The position numbers and the translations under genes are program-made. The notes under the pieces were generated by a model. It had not been told where the DNA came from. It saw nothing but the letters and a program-made list of their open reading frames with translations, and did no database searches. Positions 32,164 to 41,404 of a DNA stretch of 64,000 nt are shown one piece after another. Source of the DNA: Okibacterium fritillariae (GTDB taxonomy: Bacteria > Actinomycetota > Actinomycetes > Actinomycetales > Microbacteriaceae); the NCBI RefSeq assembly GCF_900167575.1, contig NZ_FUZP01000001.1, positions 1,426,001 to 1,490,000 of the forward strand, in the 5' to 3' direction. Each line of letters starts with the position of its first letter. Positions within the stretch are counted from its first letter, which is position 1.

Positions 32164-33444
32164 ATGGCTCGGATAGGTGAGAGCGCCGATCTGCTCAAAT
32201 GTTCATTCTGCGGCAAAAGCCAGAAGCAGGTTCAGCAGCTGATCGCTGGCCCTGGCGTGTACATCTGCGACGAATGCGTCGAGCTGTGCAACGAGATCAT
32301 CGAAGAGCGCATGGCCGAAGCGGGCGAAGACGCCCCCGCCGGTGACTTCGAACTGCCCAAGCCCAAAGAGATCTTCGGCTTCCTCGACGAGTACGTGATC
32401 GGCCAGATGGCCGCCAAGCGTGCCCTCTCGGTCGCCGTCTACAACCACTACAAGCGCGTGCGCGCCCGCAACACGCTCACGGCGGCCGACCAGCTCGGCG
32501 ACGACGTCGAGATCGCGAAGAGCAACATCCTGCTCATCGGACCGACGGGTTGCGGCAAGACCTACCTCGCGCAGACGCTCGCCAAGCGACTCAATGTGCC
32601 CTTCGCGGTCGCCGATGCTACGGCTCTCACCGAAGCGGGCTACGTGGGCGAGGATGTCGAGAACATCCTGCTGAAGCTCATCCAGGCCGCCGACTACGAC
32701 GTCAAGCGCGCCGAAACCGGCATCATCTACATCGACGAGGTCGACAAGATCGCCCGCAAGGCCGAGAACCCGTCCATCACGCGCGATGTATCGGGCGAGG
32801 GTGTGCAGCAGGCCCTGCTCAAGATTCTCGAGGGCACGGTCGCGTCGGTTCCGCCGCAGGGCGGCCGCAAGCACCCGCACCAGGAATTCATCCAGATCGA
32901 TACGACCAACGTGTTGTTCATCGTGGCGGGCGCCTTCGCCGGACTCGAAGAGATCATCTCGTCGCGGGCCGGCAAGAAGGGCATCGGCTTCGGGGCTCCG
33001 CTCCACTCCAAGGGCGACGACGTCAACCTGTTCGGCGAGGTGCTGCCCGAAGACCTGCACAAGTTCGGCCTCATCCCGGAGTTCATCGGCCGTCTTCCCG
33101 TCGTCACCACCGTCACGCAGCTCGACCAAGAGGCGCTGATGGAGATTCTGACGGTGCCGAAGAACGCGCTCGTGCGCCAGTATCAGCGCATGTTCGAGCT
33201 GGATGGCGTCGAGCTGAACTTCGACAACGACGCCCTCGAAGCCATCGCCGACCTCGCCGTGCTGCGCAAGACCGGCGCCCGCGGACTGCGCGCCATCATG
33301 GAAGAGGTGCTCGGGCCCATCATGTTCGAGGTTCCCTCGACCGACGAGGTGGCCGAGGTCATCGTCACGCGCGAGACGGTGCTCGAGAATGCGGCGCCGA
33401 CGCTCGTGCCGCGCCAGAAGCAGCGCCAAGACAAGTCTGCGTAA
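32164..33444 (+). CDS. clpX: ATP-dependent Clp protease ATP-binding subunit ClpX
   Basis: A 426-residue AAA+ unfoldase that feeds tagged substrates into ClpP1P2. The N-terminal C4 zinc-binding domain is [10 protein letters not shown] with CDECVELC. Walker A is GPTGCGKT (about 127), Walker B is [10 protein letters not shown], and pore loop GYVGEDVEN and sensor regions are intact. The IGF-type ClpP-docking loop is present as [12 protein letters not shown] 32164 is preceded by GGGAG, and in-frame upstream codons give sequence unlike any ClpX. Followed by a bidirectional terminator. Confidence 0.97.
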   Translation: MARIGESADLLKCSFCGKSQKQVQQLIAGPGVYICDECVELCNEIIEERMAEAGEDAPAGDFELPKPKEIFGFLDEYVIGQMAAKRALSVAVYNHYKRVRARNTLTAADQLGDDVEIAKSNILLIGPTGCGKTYLAQTLAKRLNVPFAVADATALTEAGYVGEDVENILLKLIQAADYDVKRAETGIIYIDEVDKIARKAENPSITRDVSGEGVQQALLKILEGTVASVPPQGGRKHPHQEFIQIDTTNVLFIVAGAFAGLEEIISSRAGKKGIGFGAPLHSKGDDVNLFGEVLPEDLHKFGLIPEFIGRLPVVTTVTQLDQEALMEILTVPKNALVRQYQRMFELDGVELNFDNDALEAIADLAVLRKTGARGLRAIMEEVLGPIMFEVPSTDEVAEVIVTRETVLENAAPTLVPRQKQRQDKSA

Positions 33445-33474
33445 ACCTCACCGTTCGAGTGAGTGCCGCGCGAA

Positions 33475-33503
33475 GAAGGCCGGGAGATCATCTCCCGGCC
33501 TTC
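33475..33503. terminator. Terminator between clpX and the M3 peptidase gene
   Basis: GAAGGCCGGGAGA (33475-33487) pairs perfectly with TCTCCCGGCCTTC (33491-33503) around a three-base loop, between convergent genes. Confidence 0.85.
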
Positions 33504-33537
33504 GTGCTGCACTCAGCGAACGAGACGACGCACAGCG

Positions 33538-35583
33538 TCAGTGCTCGAGGCCTCGGCGGGAGAGCAGTGGCTCGATGACGGCGTCCCGGCCGCGGAACGC
33601 GCGGTACGCCTCGAGCGGGTCGGTGCTGCCACCCACGCCCAGGAGGAGGCGGCGGAACCGGTCGCCGTTCTCGCGCGTCAGCCCGCCGTTCTCCTCGAAC
33701 CACTCGACCGTGTCGGCATCCAGCACCTCGCTCCAGATGTAGGAGTAGTAGCCGGCGTCGTAACCGCCCGAGAACGTGTGCGCGAAGTACGTGCTCGAGT
33801 AGCGGGTCGGCACGGCAGGGTTGTCGAGGCCCACGTCGGCGAGGGCATCCGCCTCGAAGCTCTCGACATCACCCACGGCGTCGTCGGCCGTGATGCGGTG
33901 CCAGGCCTGGTCGAGCAGCGCGGCGGCAAGATACTCGCTGGTCGAGTGGCCCTCGTCGAAGGCCGAGGAGGCTTGAATCTTCTCGACGAGGTCGGCGGGC
34001 AATGGTTCACCCGTGCGGTGGTGGACAGCGTAGTTCTCGAGCACCTCGGGCCACAGCATCCACATCTCGTTGACCTGGCTGGGGAACTCGACGAAGTCTC
34101 GGAACACATTGGTGCCCGAGAACTTGGGGTAGGTCACGTGCGCGAAGAGGCCGTGCAGGGCGTGCCCGAACTCGTGGAAGAAGGTGTTGACCTCGTCGAA
34201 GCTGAGGAGCGTGGGAGAACCGGCCGGCGGTTTCGGCACGTTGAGGTTGTTGACGACGACGGGCGGCAGTCCGAGCAGCGTCGACTGCGACACCAGCGGG
34301 TTCATCCACGCGCCGCCGCGCTTCGAGTCACGTGTGTAGAGGTCGAGGATATAGAGGCCCAACTCGGTGCCGTCTTCGTTGTGCACCTCGAAAACGCGGG
34401 CATCGGGATGGTAGGCCATCAGGTCGTGGCGCTCGGTGAAGGTCATGCCATAGAGCTTCGTGGCCGCGAAGAACACACCGTCGCGCAGCACGCGTTCGGC
34501 CTCGAAGTAGGGCCGCATGGCCTGCGTGTCGACGTCGTACGTGGCCTGGCGAACACGCTCGCTGTAGAACGCCCAGTCGTGGGCTTCGATGGCGAAGGGC
34601 TCGCTCTCGTGCTCGTCCACGATCTCCTGGAGTGCGGCCTGCTCGGCGCGGGCGTTACGGGCAGCCGGCGGTGCGAGCTGGCCGAGCATGCGCGAGACCG
34701 CCTCGGGGCTCTTGGCGGTCTGCTCGGCCGTGACGTATTCGGCGTGACTGTTGAAGCCGAGCAGTCGGGCGCGTTGGGCCCGCAGCCGCGTGATCTCGAG
34801 CACGAGTTCGCGGTTGTCGTAGGGCCCGCCGCGGCGGCCGCGGGCGCGGGATGCCTCCATGATGCGGTGGCGCAGCGTGCGCGATGTGAGGGAGGCGAGC
34901 ACGGGATGTCCGGTGGGCAGCACGAGCGTGATGAGGTAGGCGTCGTCGATGCCGCGTTCACGGGCGGCCGCGGCCAGCGAGGCGATCTCACCCTCGCTCA
35001 GGCCGTCGAGCTCTTCCACATCGGTGACGAGGACGGCCAAGTCGTTCGTATCGGCGAGCAGGTTCTTCTCGAAGCGCGTCGTGAGCGTCGACAGCGTCTG
35101 GTTGAAGGCCCGCAAACGCTCCTTGCCGTCGTCGTCGAGGTTGGCGCCCGCGTGTTCGAACTCGGCGAGGTAGCGCTCGACGAGATAACGCGACTCGTCG
35201 TCGAGGGTGTCGGCCGACTGGGCGACGGCGCGCACCCGGGCGTAGAGCGCGGCATCCAGCATGATGGCGTCGTCGTGGGCCGCGAGACGGGGCGCGATCT
35301 CTTCCTCGAGAGCGTTGGTGGTCTCGGAGGAGTCGGAGGAGCTCTTGTTGAAGAAGACCGTGGCGACGCGGTGCAGGATCTGCCCGGCTCGCTCAAGAGG
35401 GATCATCGTGTTCTCGAACGTCGGCTCGTCGGCGTTGCTCGTAATAGCACGGATCTCGTCGAGGTGCGCCCGCATGCCCGCGTCGAATGCCGGTTCGTAA
35501 TGTTCGTCGGCGATATCGGCGAACGGCGGCAGATAGTAAGGAAGCGGACTGGGTGCGATCAGGGGATTCGTCGTATCGGCCAT
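33538..35583 (-). CDS. dcp: M3-family metallopeptidase (peptidyl-dipeptidase Dcp type)
   Basis: A 681-residue zinc metallopeptidase, similar in length and sequence to E. coli Dcp (681 residues), which removes C-terminal dipeptides from short peptides. The zinc motif is HEFGHALHGLF at about residue 470, with a Glu ligand downstream in FVEFPSQVNEMW. The C-terminal FSGGYDAGYYSYIWSEVLD is the family substrate-binding segment. There is no signal peptide, so it is cytosolic and probably completes degradation of peptides released by ClpP. TAGGCT six bases before the ATG predicts a leaderless transcript. Divergent from a methyltransferase gene with its own box. Confidence 0.93.
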   Translation of the reverse strand: MADTTNPLIAPSPLPYYLPPFADIADEHYEPAFDAGMRAHLDEIRAITSNADEPTFENTMIPLERAGQILHRVATVFFNKSSSDSSETTNALEEEIAPRLAAHDDAIMLDAALYARVRAVAQSADTLDDESRYLVERYLAEFEHAGANLDDDGKERLRAFNQTLSTLTTRFEKNLLADTNDLAVLVTDVEELDGLSEGEIASLAAAARERGIDDAYLITLVLPTGHPVLASLTSRTLRHRIMEASRARGRRGGPYDNRELVLEITRLRAQRARLLGFNSHAEYVTAEQTAKSPEAVSRMLGQLAPPAARNARAEQAALQEIVDEHESEPFAIEAHDWAFYSERVRQATYDVDTQAMRPYFEAERVLRDGVFFAATKLYGMTFTERHDLMAYHPDARVFEVHNEDGTELGLYILDLYTRDSKRGGAWMNPLVSQSTLLGLPPVVVNNLNVPKPPAGSPTLLSFDEVNTFFHEFGHALHGLFAHVTYPKFSGTNVFRDFVEFPSQVNEMWMLWPEVLENYAVHHRTGEPLPADLVEKIQASSAFDEGHSTSEYLAAALLDQAWHRITADDAVGDVESFEADALADVGLDNPAVPTRYSSTYFAHTFSGGYDAGYYSYIWSEVLDADTVEWFEENGGLTRENGDRFRRLLLGVGGSTDPLEAYRAFRGRDAVIEPLLSRRGLEH

Positions 35584-35589
35584 CCCGCC

Positions 35590-35595
35590 AGCCTA
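35590..35595 (-). promoter_or_regulatory. -10 box (TAGGCT, minus strand) six bases before dcp ATG
   Basis: On the minus strand TAGGCT, GGCGGG, then ATG 35583. Confidence 0.6.
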
Positions 35596-35634
35596 CGCCG
35601 CCGTCACATCATCGAGGCCGTCGGGCGGGGGAGT

Positions 35635-35640
35635 TAGTGT
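35635..35640 (+). promoter_or_regulatory. -10 box (TAGTGT) six bases before ATG 35647
   Basis: TAGTGT, CGGAGT, then ATG 35647. GGAG inside the spacer is too close to the ATG to act as a ribosome site. It faces the dcp promoter across 39 bases. Confidence 0.6.
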
Positions 35641-35646
35641 CGGAGT

Positions 35647-36453
35647 ATGGCAACGATCGAACGGTATACCCACGGACACCACGACAGCGTTCTGCGCACC
35701 CACAGCTGGCGCACGGTCGAGAACTCGGCCGCCTATCTGGTGCCGCACCTGGTGCCGGGCGCGTCGGTTCTCGATGTGGGATCGGGCCCCGGAACGATCA
35801 CGGTCGACATCGGCCGCCGGGTGGCCGGTGGTCGCGTGGTCGGCATCGATTCCGCCGAAGACGTCCGTGACCAGGCTCAGGCCCTCGCCGACGACAACGG
35901 TCTGACGAATGTCGAATTCCAGGTGGGGGATGCCTATCACCTCGACTTCCCCGACGACACGTTCGATGTGGTGCACGCCCACCAGGTGCTGCAGCACGTC
36001 GCCGATCCGGTCGCCGTTCTGCGCGAGATGCGCCGTGTGACGAAGCCCGGCGGCGTGGTCGCGGCCCGTGACGTCATCTACGGCGGCGCTGTGTGGCACC
36101 CGCTCCTGCCGGGCCTGCGCAAATGGATGGATGTCTACCAGGCCGTCGCCCGCTTCAACGGCGGTGACCCCGATGGCGGGTCGAGCCTGAAGGCGTGGGC
36201 GATGGAGGCCGGTTTCGAGGACATCTCGACGGGCGCGTCCATCTGGTGCTTCGCGGATGACGCCGATCGCGAGTGGTGGGGCGGCAACTGGGCCGTGCGC
36301 GCCCTCGAGTCGAGCTTCGCGCCGCAGTCCATCGAGGCCGGTGCGGCCACGCTCGAGGACCTACAGGAGGTCTCCGAGGCCTGGAAAGCGTGGGTCGCCG
36401 ACAAGACCGGCTGGTTCGCGATGCCTCACGGCGAGATCCTCGCCACGAAGTAA
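35647..36453 (+). CDS. Class I SAM-dependent methyltransferase (UbiE-like)
   Basis: A 268-residue methyltransferase. Motif I is VLDVGSGPGTI (about 41-51), motif II contains VVGIDSAEDV, motif III is GDAYHLDFPDDTFDVVHAH (in parts: GDAYHLDFPD, FDVVHAH), and the post-motif LREMRRVTKPGGVVAARD is typical of the UbiE/Methyltransf_11 group. The C-terminal ~100 residues, rich in Trp, probably form the substrate cap. The substrate is unknown and the neighbours give no hint. The transcript is predicted to be leaderless. Confidence 0.85.
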   Translation: MATIERYTHGHHDSVLRTHSWRTVENSAAYLVPHLVPGASVLDVGSGPGTITVDIGRRVAGGRVVGIDSAEDVRDQAQALADDNGLTNVEFQVGDAYHLDFPDDTFDVVHAHQVLQHVADPVAVLREMRRVTKPGGVVAARDVIYGGAVWHPLLPGLRKWMDVYQAVARFNGGDPDGGSSLKAWAMEAGFEDISTGASIWCFADDADREWWGGNWAVRALESSFAPQSIEAGAATLEDLQEVSEAWKAWVADKTGWFAMPHGEILATK

Positions 36454-36543
36454 TCGGACCCGCTGGCACCGATGCTGGCACGGCGATCGGCGGGGCCACC
36501 GAAGTCCGGCATTGGTGCGGTCGCCGGTGCCCAGGAGGGCTCC

Positions 36544-36816
36544 CTAGAAGGCGCCCTCGTCGTCCTCGTCATCGGCGCTCCGGATGGTCGCCGACTCGGG
36601 CCCGAGTGCCGACGCGGGCTGGTAGGTGACGGTGGTGCCGTCATCCAACTCGACGACGGGTTTGCCCTCGAGCCAGGTCAGCGTCCAGCGCCAGCCGGTT
36701 GCGTCTGAGCCGCCGGCCGTGACCTCGGCCTCGACCGAGCGCACCGCCTCGGTGACGACCGAAGGCAGGCTGGCCGGAGCCTCCTGCCCGAAGGTCCAGC
36801 GTGTGCCGAGCTGCAT
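36544..36816 (-). CDS. Small conserved hypothetical protein downstream of valS
   Basis: A 90-residue protein with a beta-rich middle (GWRWTLTWLEGKPVVELDDG) and an acidic C-terminal tail (SADDEDDEGAF). It has no Cys, no membrane segment and no recognisable catalytic motif. The ATG lies four bases after the stop of the GNAT gene, so it is the third gene of the valS operon. Function unknown. Confidence 0.7.
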   Translation of the reverse strand: MQLGTRWTFGQEAPASLPSVVTEAVRSVEAEVTAGGSDATGWRWTLTWLEGKPVVELDDGTTVTYQPASALGPESATIRSADDEDDEGAF

Positions 36817-36820
36817 GAGG

Positions 36821-37297
36821 CTAGAGCCCCATGTCGTAGGTCAGCCAGGTGGTGCGGGCGGCGACCTGGTCGTAGAGCTTCTGCGCGTCGGCGTTGTCTT
36901 CGGCGGTGACCCAGCGCACGATGCGGGCTCCGCGGGCACGGGCGGCCTCGCCGACGGCTTCGATGAGCTGCGTGGCGATGCCGTTGCGGCGAGCGTCGGG
37001 CTGCACGAACAGGTCGTCGAGGTAGACGCCCACCTCGCCGGCGAGCGGCCGGGCGAAACCGCGGTAGTGCGCGAATCCGACGAGCGTGCCGTCGGCGTTC
37101 TCGGCCACGAGGCCGTGCACATCGTGCTTGCCCTCGGAGATCCAGCTCCACACGAGCAGGGCCTTCTGGTCGGTGACGGGAGAGTTGTAGAAATCGCCGT
37201 ATTCGACGAAGAGCGGCAGCCACGAGAAGAAGTCGCGGTCGCGCATGGGGCGGATCGTGACGGCTGACGTGGGGGAAGCGCTGGTGCTCTCGGACAT
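36821..37297 (-). CDS. GNAT-family N-acetyltransferase
   Basis: A 158-residue acetyltransferase. The acetyl-CoA-binding motif A reads VQPDARRNGIATQLIEAVGE (R-x-x-G-I/A), preceded by the strand VGVYLDDLFV. ARIVRWVTAEDNADAQKLYDQVAA (in parts: RIVRWVTAED, NADAQKLYDQ) is motif B. The N-terminal VTIRPMRDRDFFSW starts the fold. AGGAG upstream (in AAGGAGCACCACC) supports ATG 37297. It starts 11 bases after the valS stop. The acceptor substrate is unknown. Confidence 0.87.
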   Translation of the reverse strand: MSESTSASPTSAVTIRPMRDRDFFSWLPLFVEYGDFYNSPVTDQKALLVWSWISEGKHDVHGLVAENADGTLVGFAHYRGFARPLAGEVGVYLDDLFVQPDARRNGIATQLIEAVGEAARARGARIVRWVTAEDNADAQKLYDQVAARTTWLTYDMGL

Positions 37298-37308
37298 GGT
37301 GGTGCTCC

Positions 37309-39885
37309 TTAGCTGTCGGCCGGCGCGAGCACGATGTCCGTGACGGCCAGTTCGGCGGCGGTGATGAAGGTGAGGGTGTCGATGCGTCCGACGGCCTTGA
37401 GGTCGGAGGCGGCGCGCGCGAGCGATTCGGTCTGCAGGGCGGTGCCGGCGATGGTGGCCTGCGCGACGGGAGTCTTCTGTGAGGCCTTGGCATCGGTCTT
37501 GGCGCGACGGATGCTCGTCAGCGCTTCGGACGCGAGCGTGAGCAGCGACGCGTCGCCGTCGGGCAGCCCGTCGAACTCGGCGACGGTCGGCCAGGCGGCC
37601 ACGTGCACGGAGCCGTCGTTGAACCACGACCAGGCCTCTTCGGTGGCGAAGGGGATGACGGGGGCGAACAGTCTCAGCAGCACGCCGAGGGCGGTGCGCA
37701 ACGCGAGAGCCGCGGATGCCTGACCCTCGTGATCCTCGTTGTAGGCACGTTCCTTCACGAGCTCGAGGTAGTCGTCGCAGAACGCCCAGAAGAAGCTCTC
37801 GGTGATCTCGAGCGCACGGGCGTGGTCGTAGGCGGCGAGGGCGGCCGAGGCATCCGCCACAACACGCTCGAGCTGCGCGAGCATGCTGGCATCGATCGGC
37901 TCGGTGATCTGGGCACCCGCGGGCACCTCGAAACCGAGGATGAACTTCGAGGCGTTGAGCACCTTGATGGCCAGGCGGCGACCGATCTTGATCTGCGTCG
38001 GGTTCTGCGGGTCGAACGCGGCGTCGGTGCCGAGACGTGACGAGGCGGCCCAGTAGCGCACCGCGTCGGAGCCGTGCTTCTCGAGGATGTCGGCGGGCGT
38101 AACCACATTGCCCTTCGACTTCGACATCTTCTTGCGGTCGGGGTCGACGATGAAGCCGGACAGTGTGGTGTTCGTCCACGGCTTCTCACCGTATTCGAGC
38201 GTCGAGCGCAGCATGGTGCTGAACAGCCAGGTGCGGATGATGTCCTGGCCCTGCGGGCGCAGCGAGAAGGGGAAGACGAGGTTCCAGAGTTCTTCGTCGC
38301 GCTCCCAGCCGCCCGCGAGCTGCGGGGTGAGGGATGACGTGGCCCACGTGTCCATCACATCGACCTCGCCGATGAAGCCACCGGCCTGGCCGCGCTGGGA
38401 CGCGTCATAGCCGGGTGCGGGCTCGGAGGACGGGTCGACGGGCAGCATCTCGCGCGTGGCCACGATGGGCTCGTCGAAGACGGGGTTGCCGTCGCTATCG
38501 AGCGGATACCACACCGGGATCGGCACGCCGAAGAAGCGCTGGCGCGAGATGAGCCAGTCGCCCGAGAGGCCGCCGACCCAGTTCTCGTAGCGCACGCGCA
38601 TGAAGTCGGGGTGCCAGTCGAGCTCCTGGCCGAAGGCGAGCAGTTTGGCGCGCAGCTCTTCGTCGCGTGCGCCGTTGCGGATGTACCACTGACGCGTGGA
38701 GACTATCTCGAGCGGCTTGTCGCCCTTCTCGAAGAACTTGACGGGGTGCACGATGGGCTTCGGGTCGCCGATGAGGCTGCCCTCTTCGCGCAGCAGCTCG
38801 ACGATGGTCTGCTTGGCGCTGAAGACCGTCTTGCCGGCCAGCTGCGCGTAGGCGGCGAGGCCCTTTTCGCTCGTGATGACATCGGGTGCCTCGGCGATGA
38901 TGCGGCCGTCGAAGCCCATGATCGCGCGGTTGGGCAGGTCGAGCTCACGCCACCAGATGACGTCGGTCAGGTCGCCGAAGGTGCAGATCATGGCGATGCC
39001 GGCGCCCTTGTCGGGCTGCGCGAGGTGGTGCGCCACGATGGGCACCTCGACGCCGAAGACGGGCGTCGTCACCGTCGTGCCGAAGAGGTGCTTGTAACGC
39101 TCGTCGTCGGGGTGGGCCACGAGGGCCACACAGGCGGCGAGGAGCTCGGGACGCGTGGTCTCGATCTCGACCGAACCGCCGTCGGCCTTCTGGAACGCGA
39201 GACGGTGGTAGGCGCCCGGCTGCTCTTTGTCTTCGAGCTCGGCCTGGGCCACGGCCGTGCGGAACGTCACGTCCCACAGCGTCGGGGCCATCGCCTGGTA
39301 GGCCTCGCCGCGCTCGACGTTGCGCAGGAACGCGAGCTGCGAGGTGAAGAGGGCCTCGTTGCCGATGGTGCGGTAGGTCTGCGTCCAGTCGACCGACAGG
39401 CCGAGGGCCCGCCAGACGGCCTCGAACTGCTTCTCGTCCTCGACCGTGAGGCGCTCGCACAGCTCGATGAAGTTGCGGCGGGACACGGGCTTCTGGTCGG
39501 CGGCCTTGGTGGACTTGTTGTCGCCACCCTCGAACGGCGGCACGAAGTCGGCGTCATAGGGCAGCGACGGGTCGCAGCGCACGCCGTAGTAGTTCTGCAC
39601 ACGGCGCTCGGTGGGCAGGCCGTTGTCGTCCCACCCCATCGGGTAGAAGACGCGCTTGCCCGTCATGCGCTGGTAGCGCGCCACGACGTCGGTGTGCGTG
39701 TAACTGAACACGTGACCGATGTGCAGAGAACCGGATGCCGTGGGCGGAGGTGTGTCGATCGAGTAGATGTCGTCGTGCGTGACGTCCGTGCGGTCGAAGC
39801 GGTAGACACCCGACTCTTCCCAGCGGGTGCCCCAGGAGGTTTCGAGGCCCTCGAGGGCCGGTTTGTCGGGAACGCTCGCGGGCAT
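37309..39885 (-). CDS. valS: Valyl-tRNA synthetase (type 2)
   Basis: An 858-residue class I synthetase charging tRNA-Val, with a CP1 editing domain against Thr. The HIGH motif is GSLHIGHVFS, the KMSKS motif is KKMSKSKGNVVTP, and MGWDDNGLPTERRVQNYY is diagnostic of the archaeal/rickettsial-like ValRS type 2, unlike the GTDHAGIATQ form of type 1 enzymes. The C-terminal anticodon domain is present, and a long coiled tRNA arm is not obvious, which fits type 2. ATG 39885 has AGGAG at a suitable distance. The first 31 residues of the longer frame are unrelated to ValRS. No T-box was found upstream. Operon with the GNAT gene and the 90-residue protein. Confidence 0.95.
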   Translation of the reverse strand: MPASVPDKPALEGLETSWGTRWEESGVYRFDRTDVTHDDIYSIDTPPPTASGSLHIGHVFSYTHTDVVARYQRMTGKRVFYPMGWDDNGLPTERRVQNYYGVRCDPSLPYDADFVPPFEGGDNKSTKAADQKPVSRRNFIELCERLTVEDEKQFEAVWRALGLSVDWTQTYRTIGNEALFTSQLAFLRNVERGEAYQAMAPTLWDVTFRTAVAQAELEDKEQPGAYHRLAFQKADGGSVEIETTRPELLAACVALVAHPDDERYKHLFGTTVTTPVFGVEVPIVAHHLAQPDKGAGIAMICTFGDLTDVIWWRELDLPNRAIMGFDGRIIAEAPDVITSEKGLAAYAQLAGKTVFSAKQTIVELLREEGSLIGDPKPIVHPVKFFEKGDKPLEIVSTRQWYIRNGARDEELRAKLLAFGQELDWHPDFMRVRYENWVGGLSGDWLISRQRFFGVPIPVWYPLDSDGNPVFDEPIVATREMLPVDPSSEPAPGYDASQRGQAGGFIGEVDVMDTWATSSLTPQLAGGWERDEELWNLVFPFSLRPQGQDIIRTWLFSTMLRSTLEYGEKPWTNTTLSGFIVDPDRKKMSKSKGNVVTPADILEKHGSDAVRYWAASSRLGTDAAFDPQNPTQIKIGRRLAIKVLNASKFILGFEVPAGAQITEPIDASMLAQLERVVADASAALAAYDHARALEITESFFWAFCDDYLELVKERAYNEDHEGQASAALALRTALGVLLRLFAPVIPFATEEAWSWFNDGSVHVAAWPTVAEFDGLPDGDASLLTLASEALTSIRRAKTDAKASQKTPVAQATIAGTALQTESLARAASDLKAVGRIDTLTFITAAELAVTDIVLAPADS

Positions 39886-39987
39886 GCTGTGACTCCTGAT
39901 CGCTATGGGCGGCACCGTGTGTACGTGCCTGAGTGTGTTCTCTCCCACCAGCGTACCGATTCGTGCCCCACCGAGCACATCCGCCCT

Positions 39988-41346
39988 TTACGAGGCGTGC
40001 AGCGCGGGCTCCGCGACCTCGGAGTCGTCGGCTGCGGCATCCCGAGCCGTGACGCTCGAGCGGCGCACCGCCCACGCCGACACGAGGGTGATGGCCGACA
40101 TGACGGCGAGCACGACGCCCGGGTGCCACCACGCCTGGCCCGTGGCCTGACCGAAAGCCAGGGTCAGAGCGGGCACGAAGCCCGAGACGACGGCCGCGAT
40201 GCTGTAGGCGATGGAGAGCGCCGAGTAGCGGTGTCGGTCGCCGAACAGGTCGGCCATGGTGCCGCCGAGCGCCGCCCAGCTCATGGTGGGCAGGATTCCA
40301 CCGATGATCATGGTGCCGACGAGGATGCCGAACGTGGCCTGCTGCAACACGAAATACATCGGGAACGCGATCAGCAGCGTGCCGAGCGCGCCATAGGCGA
40401 CCACCCGGGCCGAGCCGATGCGTGTGGCCCACCATCCGAAGAGGGGGATCGTGACGAGCTGGAGGAGGCCGCCGATGGTGGTCGCGACGAGCAGGTTCTC
40501 GTAGGTGAAGCCCAGCACCGCGACGCCGTAGTTGATCGTGTAGGTGTTCATGAGCGAGTACGACCCGATGCCGAGGAGCGCCGTGCCGATGGCGAGGGCG
40601 AGCGCGGCGGGCTGCTCACGGAAGACGCGCAGCACCGGCATCCGCTCACGCTTGTCGTTCTTGACGAGGTTGGCGAACACGGGCGTCTCGTCGATCGACC
40701 AGCGCAGGTAGAGCGAGATGGCGACGAGCGGGATGGCGGTGAGGAACGGGATGCGCCACGCCCAGGCCACGATCTCTTCGGCGGGCAGGGCCGATGTCAG
40801 CACGAGGAAGAATGCGGCCGACAGGATCGAGCCGATGGGTGAACCCAGCTGGGGGAGTGCGGCCCAGAACGCGCGGCTCTTGCACGAGGAATGCTCAGAA
40901 GCCAACAGGATGCTGCCACCCCACTCGCCGCCGAGCGACACGCCCTGCGCCAGACGCAGCAGCACGAGGATGACGGCACCCGTCCAGCCCGCCATGGCGT
41001 AGGTCGGCAGCAGGCCGATGAGACCCGTCGCGATTCCCATGATCAGGATGGTGATGAGGAGCGTCTTGCGGCGGCCGATGCGGTCGCCCAGGTGCCCGAA
41101 GATGATGGAACCGATCGGTCGCACGACGAAGCTCACGGCGATCGTGAGGAACGCGGCCAGCGTTGCACCGACCGGCCCCAGCGGATCGAAGAAGAGCGGT
41201 CCCGCGAAGAATGCGGCAAAGTAGGCGTAGATGTAGAAGTCGTACGATTCGAGCGCGGTCCCCACGAGGGATGCCACGGCGACGCGCCTGGCCGTTCGAG
41301 GGTTCGATGCCCGCACGGCGGTGGGCGAAGAGTGTGTAGTCGACAC
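39988..41346 (-). CDS. MFS transporter, metabolite:H+ symporter (MHS) family
   Basis: A 452-residue 12-helix major facilitator of the MHS family (ProP/ShiA/KgtP group), which imports organic acids, osmolytes or similar solutes with protons. GTALESYDFYIYAYFAAFF at the first helix, the loop GHLGDRIGRRKTLL between helices 2 and 3, and LLRLAQGVSLGGEWGGSILL are typical. The solute cannot be deduced. GTG 41346 has AAGGA with a suitable spacer. ATG 41352 is the alternative, but AAGG directly abuts it. Divergent from a TetR gene across 58 bases, so it is probably that regulator's target. Confidence 0.9.
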   Translation of the reverse strand: MSTTHSSPTAVRASNPRTARRVAVASLVGTALESYDFYIYAYFAAFFAGPLFFDPLGPVGATLAAFLTIAVSFVVRPIGSIIFGHLGDRIGRRKTLLITILIMGIATGLIGLLPTYAMAGWTGAVILVLLRLAQGVSLGGEWGGSILLASEHSSCKSRAFWAALPQLGSPIGSILSAAFFLVLTSALPAEEIVAWAWRIPFLTAIPLVAISLYLRWSIDETPVFANLVKNDKRERMPVLRVFREQPAALALAIGTALLGIGSYSLMNTYTINYGVAVLGFTYENLLVATTIGGLLQLVTIPLFGWWATRIGSARVVAYGALGTLLIAFPMYFVLQQATFGILVGTMIIGGILPTMSWAALGGTMADLFGDRHRYSALSIAYSIAAVVSGFVPALTLAFGQATGQAWWHPGVVLAVMSAITLVSAWAVRRSSVTARDAAADDSEVAEPALHAS

Positions 41347-41367
41347 GAGCATCCTTAGCTAGAAAAT

Positions 41368-41386
41368 TTGTACTCAATACATATAC
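41368..41386. promoter_or_regulatory. Candidate TetR operator between the MFS and tetR genes
   Basis: TGTACTCAATACATATACA, a 19-bp AT-rich element with inverted ends TGTA/TACA, sits in the short divergent spacer. Only the ends are symmetric, so the assignment rests mainly on position. Confidence 0.35.
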
Positions 41387-41404
41387 AGGATTGGTGAGCA
41401 TTCG

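Noticed and set aside
33463-35637. A 724-codon plus-strand frame antisense to the M3 peptidase gene
   Set aside because: No domain features. The minus-strand frame has the zinc motif and full family length.
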